DNA of 6,075 bases, from NCBI GenBank assembly GCA_900555355.1, contig USKV01000099.1:1-6075 (forward strand), given 5' to 3'. Both the position numbers and the translations under genes were made by a program. The first letter of the stretch is position 1. Every line of letters starts with the position of its first letter. The notes beneath the pieces are model-generated. The model saw only the letters and a program-made list of their open reading frames with translations. It was not told where the DNA came from and did not search any database. Positions 1 to 5,652 of this stretch are shown here, piece after piece. This DNA comes from an uncultured Collinsella sp. (GTDB lineage: Bacteria; Actinomycetota; Coriobacteriia; Coriobacteriales; Coriobacteriaceae).

Positions 1-703
1 CGGGGGTCGAGCCGTGCTGTTCGAGTAGCCGATTGGCAGCGGAGAAGGGACGCGACCCCATAAAGGCGGGGAGTTCTGCCGTGGCACGGTTGGCCGAAAG
101 CGGCGAGGGGTGCGTAGAGGCCAGGCAGAACTTGTCGGTTGCCTTGCCCGCACCAGTTGCGACGAGCTTGCCTTCGACCATCTGCTGGGCAAAGCGGCCC
201 CATGCCAAAAAGACGACCGGCTGGGGCAGCTGGCAGCAGCGTTCGATAACGTAGTCGGTGAGCGTACTCCAGCCCAGTTTGGCGTGCGAGTTCGCGGCAT
301 GCTCGCGCACGGTGAGCGTAGTGTTGAGGAGCAGGACGCCCTGTTGTGCCCATGGCGTTAGATCTCCTGTGGCGGGAATGGGGCAACCCAGATCGGCATT
401 GAGTTCCTTGTAGATGTTGTGCAGGCTCGGCGGCAACTTGGTTTGCGTCGCGGGGACCGAGAACGACAGCCCCATGGCCTGGTTGGGTCCGTGATAGGGG
501 TCTTGACCCAAGATGACAACCTTGACCTGGTCGGCCGGCGTGTAGGCGAGGGCATTGAGGATGTCGTCTTGTGCAGGGTAGATGGTCTGCTCGGCACGCA
601 AAAGGGCGATGCGCTCGAGCAGCTGGTTCGTAGTGTCACGTACCGGCTGTGGCGCATCGCCCAACCAAGTTGCTATGTTGCGGTCGCGGGTCGCGGCGTC
701 CAT
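1..703 (-). CDS. ung: Uracil-DNA glycosylase, family 1 (3' end cut by window edge)
   Basis: Ung removes uracil from DNA by cleaving the N-glycosidic bond, the first step of base excision repair in the cytoplasm. I translated 234 residues from the ATG at 703 without a stop. The family 1 signatures are all present: GQDPYHG at 66-72 with the water-activating Asp68 and Tyr70, which excludes thymine; the uracil-stacking Phe81 in GLSFSV; LLLNTTLTVREHAANSH at 124-140 with the uracil-reading Asn127; and the DNA-intercalation loop HPSPLSANR at 198-206 with catalytic His198. The last visible residues, LLEQHGSTP, align with the C-terminal end of E. coli Ung, so probably only about 5 to 15 residues are missing beyond base 1. 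An AAAGGAG Shine-Dalgarno at 708-714 supports the start. It lies 87 bp downstream of the EamA gene on the same strand, with its own possible promoter. No catalytic residue is missing. Confidence 0.97.
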   Translation of the reverse strand, partial: MDAATRDRNIATWLGDAPQPVRDTTNQLLERIALLRAEQTIYPAQDDILNALAYTPADQVKVVILGQDPYHGPNQAMGLSFSVPATQTKLPPSLHNIYKELNADLGCPIPATGDLTPWAQQGVLLLNTTLTVREHAANSHAKLGWSTLTDYVIERCCQLPQPVVFLAWGRFAQQMVEGKLVATGAGKATDKFCLASTHPSPLSANRATAELPAFMGSRPFSAANRLLEQHGSTP

Positions 704-738
704 GGGGCTCCTTTACGTCAGATGCACTGTCGGTATCT

Positions 739-744
739 ATTGTA
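739..744 (-). promoter_or_regulatory. Possible -10 box for ung
   Basis: The minus strand reads TACAAT here (5 of 6 with the sigma-70 consensus), 35 bases before the ung start codon. This would give a leader of roughly 28 bases containing the AAAGGAG site. No convincing -35 box lies 16 to 18 bases upstream; the best hexamers are GCATAA or GGCATA. The call rests on the -10 alone. Read-through from the EamA gene could also transcribe ung, because the 87-bp gap shows no terminator. Confidence 0.3.
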
Positions 745-790
745 AAGACGTCCGGAGACCTTTATGCCACGGCTGTATGAAGAGTGGGGT

Positions 791-1693
791 CTACGAGACG
801 TGCTCGGGCGCTCCTGCCATGCGAGCCTGTTCATGTGCGCGGAGGCGCGGAAGCTCGACGGTTGCCACCATGACGCCGGTGAGAATGAGGGCGGCGCCAA
901 AGAAGGCAATGGGGCTCAGGACCTCGCCGACCAGGAAAAACGAGAAGACGGCGGAGCAGACCGGCTCGAGCGAGAAGGCGAAGCCGGTGGTCTCGGCGGG
1001 CACGTGGGGCTGCACGAGCGTCTGGGTGATAAAGCCGTAAGCAGAGCAGATGAGCGCGAGCGCGACGACAACGACGATCTCGCTGGGCGTACTGGGAAGG
1101 GTGAAGCCGCCAAAGACGCATGCGGCGATACCCGAGAACAAGCCGCCGAAGCCCAGCTGCCAAACGCCCAGAGCAAGCGGATCGACATCTTCGACAAAGC
1201 GCTTCGCCACGATAATGTGGCTGGCATAGACAAAAGCGGAGAGCAGCATGATGATTGCGCCGGGATTCAGGCTGGTAAAGTCGGCGCCCGAGAGCAACAA
1301 CATACCGCAGGTGACGATGGCGGTGCCGACGAGCACTTTGCGCTCGGGGGCGCGGCGCAGCAGGGCGGCGTTGGCAAACGGCACGATCACGACCGTCAGG
1401 CTCTGCAAAAAGCCGGCGGTGGAGGCGGAGGTGAGGCTGGAGCCCAGGCACATGCAGGTGAGCTCGGTTGCCATAATGGCGCCGATGATGGCGGCACGGA
1501 CCATAAGGTCGCGGTTGATGTGTAACGCGCGCTTGTGGAAGAGCAGCAGGCAGACCACAAAGGCGATAATGCAACGCAGCGCAACGATGCTCGTGGCGTT
1601 CATGCTGTCCATGCCGATCTTCATAAGGGGGTACGAAAAGCCCCATGCGACGGGAACGGAAAATGAGAGCGCGATTGCTTTTTTGCGATCCAT
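791..1693 (-). CDS. EamA/DMT-superfamily transporter, 10 TM
   Basis: A 300-residue integral membrane protein of the drug/metabolite transporter superfamily, with two EamA repeats. About ten hydrophobic segments are visible, roughly at 8-26, 34-52, 66-84, 92-112, 119-135, 143-161, 175-196, 205-224, 235-255 and 262-280. Family signatures are PVAWGFSYPLMKIG near 14-27 in the first repeat, and in the second SLEPVCSAVFSFFLVGE at 241-257 followed by FGAALILTG at 265-273. The length is normal for the family. The C-terminal tail from 282 on is charged and cytoplasmic. Substrates of such proteins range from amino acids to nucleobases and drugs, and the sequence does not say which. The start is supported by AAAAGGAG at 1698-1705, four bases from ATG. 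The gene is divergent from a LysR regulator 158 bp away, the usual arrangement for regulation by that LysR. It is followed on the same strand by ung, which is probably unrelated in function. Confidence 0.93.
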   Translation of the reverse strand: MDRKKAIALSFSVPVAWGFSYPLMKIGMDSMNATSIVALRCIIAFVVCLLLFHKRALHINRDLMVRAAIIGAIMATELTCMCLGSSLTSASTAGFLQSLTVVIVPFANAALLRRAPERKVLVGTAIVTCGMLLLSGADFTSLNPGAIIMLLSAFVYASHIIVAKRFVEDVDPLALGVWQLGFGGLFSGIAACVFGGFTLPSTPSEIVVVVALALICSAYGFITQTLVQPHVPAETTGFAFSLEPVCSAVFSFFLVGEVLSPIAFFGAALILTGVMVATVELPRLRAHEQARMAGAPEHVS

Positions 1694-1699
1694 GGGACT

Positions 1700-1730
1700 C
1701 CTTTTGTTACAGAACGGTTTCGTAAAAAGG
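1700..1730 (-). promoter_or_regulatory. Inverted repeat overlapping the transporter's Shine-Dalgarno
   Basis: In the transporter's mRNA, CCTTTT (complement of 1725-1730) can pair with AAAAGG (complement of 1700-1705), the core of the ribosome binding site. The stem continues with TAC/GTA (1722-1724 with 1708-1710) and GAA/TTC (1719-1721 with 1712-1714), giving 12 pairs, two small bulges on one side and a 4-base loop. Read as DNA, the same dyad is TTAC-N11-GTAA (1707-1725), which resembles the spacing of LysR boxes. It could be an SD-masking hairpin, an operator, or chance: T-rich runs near an A/G-rich SD pair easily. Confidence 0.35.
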
Positions 1731-1759
1731 ATTCTGCTCCCAGATTTGGATGTAGTAAA
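1731..1759 (-). promoter_or_regulatory. Possible promoter of the EamA transporter
   Basis: On the minus strand TTTACT (1754-1759, 4 of 6 with TTGACA) and CAGAAT (1731-1736, 4 of 6 with TATAAT) are separated by exactly 17 bases. The spacing and the distance to the start codon (37 bases) are right, but both boxes are weak. This would suit a promoter that needs an activator such as the divergent LysR protein. Low confidence. Confidence 0.25.
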
Positions 1760-1775
1760 GCGAATGTATCTTCAG

Positions 1776-1781
1776 TATGAT
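1776..1781 (+). promoter_or_regulatory. Possible -10 box for the LysR gene
   Basis: TATGAT matches the -10 consensus at 5 of 6 positions, 70 bases before the regulator's start codon. No acceptable -35 lies at 16-18 bases (the hexamers there are of the type TAGTAA). The box sits in an AT-rich island of the divergent region, just upstream of the putative transporter promoter. A regulator bound there could affect both genes. Confidence 0.25.
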
Positions 1782-1816
1782 TAAGAAACGCTAAAGTAGA
1801 TGCGAAAAGCCCTGGC

Positions 1817-1826
1817 AAAACGTTTT
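1817..1826. promoter_or_regulatory. Perfect 10-bp palindrome AAAACGTTTT upstream of LysR gene
   Basis: AAAACGTTTT is a perfect palindrome 25 bases upstream of the LysR start codon, downstream of its candidate -10 box. A regulator bound there could act as a roadblock and give autorepression, which is common for LysR genes. It does not carry the usual T-N11-A spacing, so assigning it to this regulator is inference only. The flanks break symmetry immediately (C on the left, A on the right). Confidence 0.3.
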
Positions 1827-1851
1827 ACGGCTGCATTGATGTGGAGGCACG

Positions 1852-2718
1852 ATGGCATCGCGGTATCAGATTGTTTGTATGGTGGTCGATCGCGGCAGCC
1901 TTAAAGGCGCAGCGGACGAGCTGGGCTATACGCAAAGTGCGGTGAGCCAGGCCGTCAAGGCACTCGAGCGCGAGCTGGGTACCACGCTTATCGAGCGCGG
2001 TAAGCAGGGCGTTTCGCTTACGCGCGACGGTAAACAATATCTGCCGTACCTGCGCCAGATCGTGACCGCCGAGGCCGAGCTCGAGGGCAAGCGCCAGGAG
2101 CTGCTGGGGCTTTCGTCGACCGATATTCGTATCGCGACGTTTACCAACGTGAGCCGAACCGTGTTGCCGCGTGTGATCCGCGACTTTGGTGCGCTGCACC
2201 CGGGCGTGCACTTTACCCTTAAGCAGGGCGATTACACGCGCAACGCCCAGTGGGTGCACGATGGCGTAGTTGACTTTTGCTTTACAGCACGTGGATTTAC
2301 CGCTGGGCTCGAGAAGCGCGTGGTCTATCACGACGAGTTGGTGGCGCTGCTGCCGGCCGCGCATCCGCTGGCGGCAAAGGAAAAGGTGACGCTCGCCGAC
2401 CTGGCGTCCGAGCCGTTTGTGCTGCTGGATGAGGGCGAACAGAGTCTGGTGCTCGATGCATTCGCGGCGCATGGCCTGTCGCCGCACGTGACGAGCGAGG
2501 TCACCGACGACTACACCATGATGGCGATGGTGGAGGAGGGCCTAGGCGTGAGTATGCTCTACCGTCGTACTGTGGAGGGAATGCGAGCCGATATTCGCGT
2601 GCGTCCCATCGTGCATGCCCCCTCGCGCGACGTGGTGGCCGCCTGGCGCAGCTGGGACACCATGCCCATCGCCACGAGGCGCTTTATCGACTATATGAGC
2701 TCACATATTGTCAATTAA
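1852..2718 (+). CDS. LysR-family transcriptional regulator
   Basis: A 288-residue cytoplasmic DNA-binding regulator of typical family length. The N-terminal winged helix-turn-helix covers about residues 1-60: GSLKGAADELGYTQSAVSQ (15-33) holds the helix-turn-helix, QSAVSQAVKALERELG (28-43) the recognition helix, and LIERGKQGVSLTRDG (46-60) the wing. A linker helix follows at about 62-87. The substrate-binding domain runs from about 91 (DIRIATFTNVSRTVLPRVI) to the end, with DYTMMAMVEEGLGVSML at 220-236 as the typical second-subdomain segment. The start has a GGAGG site at 1843-1847. The gene is divergent from the EamA transporter, so regulation of that transporter in response to a small molecule related to its substrate is the natural hypothesis. 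The ligand cannot be inferred. It converges on the MATE gene with only 27 bp between the stops. Confidence 0.95.
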   Translation: MASRYQIVCMVVDRGSLKGAADELGYTQSAVSQAVKALERELGTTLIERGKQGVSLTRDGKQYLPYLRQIVTAEAELEGKRQELLGLSSTDIRIATFTNVSRTVLPRVIRDFGALHPGVHFTLKQGDYTRNAQWVHDGVVDFCFTARGFTAGLEKRVVYHDELVALLPAAHPLAAKEKVTLADLASEPFVLLDEGEQSLVLDAFAAHGLSPHVTSEVTDDYTMMAMVEEGLGVSMLYRRTVEGMRADIRVRPIVHAPSRDVVAAWRSWDTMPIATRRFIDYMSSHIVN

Positions 2719-2745
2719 TGACTGGCGTGGCGTTGAGTGCGGTGT

Positions 2746-4128
2746 TTAGCGGGCTGTCGCTTTGGCTTGGGTGGCGCGATAGGTGCGTGCCGGGTGGCAA
2801 AGTAGTACCGCTACGACCATAAAGAACGCCGTGGTGCCCAGGCTGATGGGGTAGACCATCATGATGTTCGCAAAGGTACGGAAGTGCGGGAACACGCAGA
2901 ACACCCAATAGAAGCGGATGCCGCAGACGCAGATCATGGTGATGAGGGCGGGTGTGAGCGAGATGCCAAAGCCGCGCAGGTAGCCTGACATGTTTTCGTA
3001 GAACATGCTAAAGGCGTACGCCGGGAAGATCGAGCACACGCGGATATAGCCAATCGAGACGATGTTGGGATCGCTGTTGAACAGCGATAGGATCTCGCGC
3101 CCCAGGCCGACAATAACGATAATCGTGGTGAGTGCAACGATACCGCCTTCGACCAGGCAGACCTTGAGCGTTTTGGTGCAGCGGTCGATCTGGCGGGCAC
3201 CGTGGTTTTGTCCCACAAAGGTGGTGCAAGCCTGGCTAAAGCTGTTGAGCAGGTTGTAGCACACGTACTCCAGGCTCATAGCGGCGCTCGAGGCCGCCAT
3301 GACCTCGGTGCCCAGGCTGTTGATGGCAGACTGGATGATGATGTTGGCGACGGCAAAGACGGCGCTTTGGATGCCGGCGGGCAGGCCGATCTTGATGATG
3401 CGCTTGAGGGCGACGGGGTCGATAGCCAGGTCGCGTAGGGTGACGCGGACAACGGAGTCGGTCTTGAGCAGGCGGATAAAGAGCGTAGCGGCGCTGACGG
3501 TGTAAGCGATGGCGGTGGCGATAGCGACGCCCGCGACGCCCCAGTGGAGTACGGGGACAAAGATGAGGTCCAGGCCAATGTTGAGGACGGTGGACACGGC
3601 AAGCGCCTGTAGCGGCATGCGGGTGATGCCGACGGAGCGGAAGATCGCGGCCTCAAAGTTGTAGAGCAAAATCGAGGGCATGCTGAGCAAAAAGACGCGT
3701 AGATAGAGTGAGGCGAGCGGCATGGTCTCGGCGGGAACGTTGAGCGCGGCGAGCATGGGCTCGGCAAAAATCTCGCCCAGAGCGATGACGACAAAGCCCA
3801 CGAGTGCCATTAAAATCGAGGTATGGACGGCACGTTTGACCATGTTCTGATCGTTGCGGCCGATAGCGTTGGCGATGACCACGTTGGAGCCAAGCGACAT
3901 GCCAATAAACAGGTTGAGCATAAGACTGGTAAGCGGAACATTGGAGCCGACCGCCGCCATGGCGAGGGTTCCCTGGTCGCCCGAGAAGTTACCGATGATG
4001 ACCGTGGCGATGAGGTTCGATAGCTGCTCCAAGATGCTCGTGGCGGCCACGGGGAAGGCGAACAGGGGAATATTGCGCCACAGCGAGCCGGTGGTCATGT
4101 CAATGTGCTTAGATACGGTGTCAGCCAT
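2746..4128 (-). CDS. MATE-family efflux transporter
   Basis: A 460-residue inner-membrane protein with about 12 hydrophobic segments, the normal length for the multi-antimicrobial extrusion family, which exports cationic drugs or metabolites in exchange for Na+ or H+. The two homologous halves are visible as pseudo-repeats: GSNVVIANAIGRND (80-93) corresponds to TTFVGQNHGARQID (302-315), and IFRSVGITRMPL (162-173) to YLRGFGISLTPA (383-394). The opening DMTTGSLWRNIPLFAFPVAA (10-29) and YPISLGTTAFF near 426-436 are typical of Gram-positive MATE proteins. The substrate is unknown. The ATG at 4128 is the only reasonable start near the N-terminal motif because an in-frame TGA lies three codons upstream; the ribosome site is poor (TTGAGAG). 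The gene is divergent from rlmA and shares with it the dyad at 4193-4250. No terminator is visible in the 27 bp before the convergent LysR stop. Confidence 0.95.
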   Translation of the reverse strand: MADTVSKHIDMTTGSLWRNIPLFAFPVAATSILEQLSNLIATVIIGNFSGDQGTLAMAAVGSNVPLTSLMLNLFIGMSLGSNVVIANAIGRNDQNMVKRAVHTSILMALVGFVVIALGEIFAEPMLAALNVPAETMPLASLYLRVFLLSMPSILLYNFEAAIFRSVGITRMPLQALAVSTVLNIGLDLIFVPVLHWGVAGVAIATAIAYTVSAATLFIRLLKTDSVVRVTLRDLAIDPVALKRIIKIGLPAGIQSAVFAVANIIIQSAINSLGTEVMAASSAAMSLEYVCYNLLNSFSQACTTFVGQNHGARQIDRCTKTLKVCLVEGGIVALTTIIVIVGLGREILSLFNSDPNIVSIGYIRVCSIFPAYAFSMFYENMSGYLRGFGISLTPALITMICVCGIRFYWVFCVFPHFRTFANIMMVYPISLGTTAFFMVVAVLLCHPARTYRATQAKATAR

Positions 4129-4172
4129 ACGCTCTCAATCTCTAATATGCTCTTTCGTGCTTATTTGCGCAG

Positions 4173-4200
4173 ATGATGATACTCTTAATCGACTAGTCAT
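4173..4200 (-). promoter_or_regulatory. Possible promoter of the MATE gene
   Basis: On the minus strand ATGACT (4195-4200, 4 of 6 with TTGACA, keeping the TGAC core) and CATCAT (4173-4178, 4 of 6 with TATAAT) stand 16 bases apart. Transcription would begin near 4166 and leave a leader of about 37 bases. The -35 hexamer is the outer end of the large inverted repeat, so a protein bound to the dyad would cover it. An overlapping TATCAT at 4176-4181 is a better -10, but only 13 bases from this -35. Confidence 0.35.
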
Positions 4201-4250
4201 GGGGGACGTTCTTAAACGACTAGTACTTCAAGAACGTCTCCAATGACTAG
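4193..4250. promoter_or_regulatory. 58-bp dyad with three CTAG cores, shared MATE/rlmA control region
   Basis: The arms 4193-4213 and 4230-4250 are inverted copies matching at 19 of 21 positions, for example CTAGTCAT against ATGACTAG and GACGTTCTT against AAGAACGTC. The symmetry axis (4221.5) falls exactly in the ACTAGT palindrome at 4219-4224. Counting the middle, 24 of 29 half-site positions are symmetric. GACTAG occurs at 4191, 4218 and 4245, with exact 27-bp spacing. CTAG is a rare tetranucleotide in most bacterial DNA. No T-run follows the hairpin on either strand, so it is not an intrinsic terminator. Its outer ends coincide with candidate -35 boxes of both divergent genes, so I read it as a multi-site operator. 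The binding protein is unknown. A degenerate small palindromic mobile element is the main alternative. Confidence 0.7.
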
Positions 4251-4271
4251 GTGGGGGAGGCGTGCGACAAT
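4243..4271 (+). promoter_or_regulatory. Possible promoter of rlmA
   Basis: ATGACT (4243-4248, 4 of 6 with TTGACA) and GACAAT (4266-4271, 4 of 6 with TATAAT) are 17 bases apart. The -10 is preceded by TG one base away (TGCGACAAT), the extended -10 form that compensates for weak boxes. Transcription would start near 4278 and give a leader of about 29 bases holding the AAGGAG site. The -35 hexamer lies inside the right arm of the 58-bp dyad, mirroring the arrangement proposed for the MATE gene. Confidence 0.45.
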
Positions 4272-4306
4272 GGTGTGCGTCGTGTTGTTCGCGCTAAGGA
4301 GTTGCC

Positions 4307-5122
4307 ATGTTGTTGTGTCCTGTTTGCCATGAACCGTTGGTGGATGACGAACGCGGTGCTGCATGCGCGGGCGGACACCGGTTTGACCGTGCGCGCGAGG
4401 GCTATCTATATCTGCTGCGCTCGTCCAAGAGCGGCGACTCCATGGGCGATCCCAAGTCGCAGGCGCGCAGCCGTCGTGATTTTCTGAACCGTGGATACTA
4501 CGCGCCGTTGCGCGATGCGATGGTTGAACTGGTTCGCAAGCAGGTGTCTGGGCGTGCCACGTCTACGGATGGTTCCATGACGCTGCTCGATATTTGCTGC
4601 GGTGAGGGCTATTACACCAGTGCCATGGGCGCGGTGCCGGGCGTGGATGCTTACGGCTTTGACCTGGGCAAAGAGATGGTGCGCCTGGCCGCCAAGCGCG
4701 GCGATGCGACCTATTTCGTGGCCAACATGAAGGATATTCCCGTGGCCGATGGCGCCTTCGATATGGTGACCGAGCTCTTCGCTCCCTTTAACGAGCGCGA
4801 GTTTGCCCGCGTGCTGGCGCCAGAGGGCTCACTCTATACCGTGGTGCCGGGTGCCCGTCATCTGTTTGGGCTCAAGGAAGTGCTCTACGACACGCCGTAC
4901 CTTAACGATGAGAAGCTGCCGAAGACCACCGAGCTCGAGTTAGTCGGAACGCAGCGGGTATCTGCGAATATTACGCTTCAGACGCAGGCCGACATCGAGG
5001 CGGTGTTCCAGATGACGCCGTACTACTATCGCACGCGTCCTGCCGACAAAGACCGCCTGGCAAATTTGGACACCCTTCAAACCGACATCGACTTCATCAT
5101 CGCCGAGTACCGCCACAGCTAA
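4307..5122 (+). CDS. rlmA: 23S rRNA (guanine-N1)-methyltransferase, RlmA type
   Basis: A 271-residue cytoplasmic enzyme that transfers a methyl group from S-adenosylmethionine to N1 of a guanine in 23S rRNA hairpin 35 (G745 in the RlmA-I type, G748 in the RlmA-II/TlrB type). The N-terminal zinc site is complete: CPVC at 4-7 and Cys20/His24 in CAGGHRFDRAREGYLYLL (20-37). GDSMGDPKSQARSRRDFLNRGYY (43-65) is the family linker. The Rossmann methyltransferase domain has motif I LLDICCGEGYYT at 93-104, Asp119 as the acidic residue of motif II, and RVLAPEGSLYTVVPGARHL at 168-186. The C-terminal MTPYYYRTRP (236-245) matches the family ending. Start: AAGGAG at 4296-4301, five bases before ATG. Length equals E. 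coli RlmA. Which guanine is modified cannot be told by eye. It is divergent from the MATE exporter and ends before a strong terminator. Confidence 0.93.
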   Translation: MLLCPVCHEPLVDDERGAACAGGHRFDRAREGYLYLLRSSKSGDSMGDPKSQARSRRDFLNRGYYAPLRDAMVELVRKQVSGRATSTDGSMTLLDICCGEGYYTSAMGAVPGVDAYGFDLGKEMVRLAAKRGDATYFVANMKDIPVADGAFDMVTELFAPFNEREFARVLAPEGSLYTVVPGARHLFGLKEVLYDTPYLNDEKLPKTTELELVGTQRVSANITLQTQADIEAVFQMTPYYYRTRPADKDRLANLDTLQTDIDFIIAEYRHS

Positions 5123-5123
5123 C

Positions 5124-5160
5124 AACCTGCCAAAAAGGGACAGGTTTATTTTGGTAGGTT
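5124..5160. repeat. Palindromic element with two alternative hairpins after rlmA
   Basis: The element begins two bases after the rlmA stop. In one fold 5124-5135 (AACCTGCCAAAA) pairs with 5149-5160 (TTTTGGTAGGTT): 12 pairs including one G-U, with a 13-base loop. In a competing fold AACCTG (5124-5129) pairs with CAGGTT (5141-5146). A short T-run (5157-5162 region, TTTTAT) follows on the plus strand. It could be a weak first terminator of rlmA, an mRNA 3'-end stabiliser, or one copy of a dispersed palindromic repeat. The sequence of one window cannot separate these. Confidence 0.55.
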
Positions 5161-5176
5161 TTATCTGGGCAAACGT

Positions 5177-5214
5177 AAAGGGCCGACCGCGGAGATGCGC
5201 GATCGGCCCTTTTT
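5177..5214 (+). terminator. Intrinsic terminator downstream of rlmA
   Basis: AAAGGGCCGA (5177-5186) pairs perfectly with TCGGCCCTTT (5203-5212). After one C/A mismatch, four further pairs follow (5188-5191 with 5198-5201), leaving a 6-base loop. The run TTTTT at 5210-5214 completes a Rho-independent terminator for rlmA. The opposite strand ends in CCCTTTACG, a shorter T-run, so it may also stop transcripts from the convergent four-TM protein gene that ends at 5251. Confidence 0.9.
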
Positions 5215-5250
5215 AGCTGCTTGGCTGCAGAGGTTATGAGAAGCGAGCGC

Positions 5251-5652
5251 TTACAGGCGGTCCTTGTTCTCGGCCTTAACGGCGTGCGCCTGCTGAACAA
5301 AGAACAGATCGTACACCACGATGACAAAGGCGACGATATTGACGGAGCTGCCGCCGAGCGCGGGAAGCGTGAGCGCGGCCTGGACGAGCGTGGCGATTGC
5401 GGCGACGATGCCGAGCTTAAACGCGCCATCCACCTGCGAAGGCTTGTTGGCGCCCTTGATACCCGCAACACCTGCGGCAAGGTCGACAAGGCCCTTAACA
5501 ATCACCACAACAGCGGCGAGCGTGGCGTTCGATCCGTAAGCGGATCCAAAATTGCCGGTAACAATGCCGGCAATTCCGATGACGAGGCTGGCGATGCCCA
5601 GAACAAAATAAATCAGGGCAAGGATTTTGAGTGTCTTGCGAGCAGCGCTCAT
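5251..5652 (-). CDS. Small four-TM membrane protein, function unknown
   Basis: A 133-residue protein I do not recognise. It has a short basic N-terminus (MSAARKTLK), which favours a cytoplasmic start, and four hydrophobic segments at about 10-32, 43-65, 77-97 and 103-120. A Lys/Gln-containing loop lies at 66-77 (KGANKPSQVDG) and the tail is charged (AVKAENKDRL). Glycine and alanine are frequent within the helices, so tight helix packing is likely. No enzymatic motif or cysteine is visible. The start is well supported: AAAGGA at 5659-5664, six bases before ATG. It is a single gene, convergent with rlmA and divergent from the 47-residue protein gene. Small proteins of this layout are often annotated only as hypothetical membrane proteins. 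A role in envelope homeostasis would be a guess. Confidence 0.85.
   Translation of the reverse strand: MSAARKTLKILALIYFVLGIASLVIGIAGIVTGNFGSAYGSNATLAAVVVIVKGLVDLAAGVAGIKGANKPSQVDGAFKLGIVAAIATLVQAALTLPALGGSSVNIVAFVIVVYDLFFVQQAHAVKAENKDRL

Noticed and set aside
110..745. Several overlapping open frames on both strands within the first 750 bases.
   Set aside because: All overlap the ung frame, which carries every catalytic motif of family 1 uracil-DNA glycosylases. None of the others shows a motif.
764..1525. A long plus-strand open frame (253 codons) opposite the EamA gene, rich in Gly, Asp, Ala and Lys.
   Set aside because: Its composition is what results from reading the antisense of hydrophobic GC-rich codons. 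It has no domain motif, and the opposite strand encodes a clear 10-TM transporter with an SD site.
1825..2487. A 220-codon minus-strand open frame opposite the LysR gene.
   Set aside because: The plus strand encodes an unmistakable LysR protein. The antisense frame has no recognisable domain and no ribosome site, and its length follows from high GC content.
4193..4250. Reading the large inverted repeat as a Rho-independent terminator.
   Set aside because: No T-run follows the stem on either strand, and it lies upstream of both divergent genes rather than after a gene.
4193..4250. Reading the three GACTAG copies as a short CRISPR array or tandem repeat.
   Set aside because: Only six to eight bases repeat, the units are arranged symmetrically rather than as direct repeats with unique spacers, and no cas gene is present.
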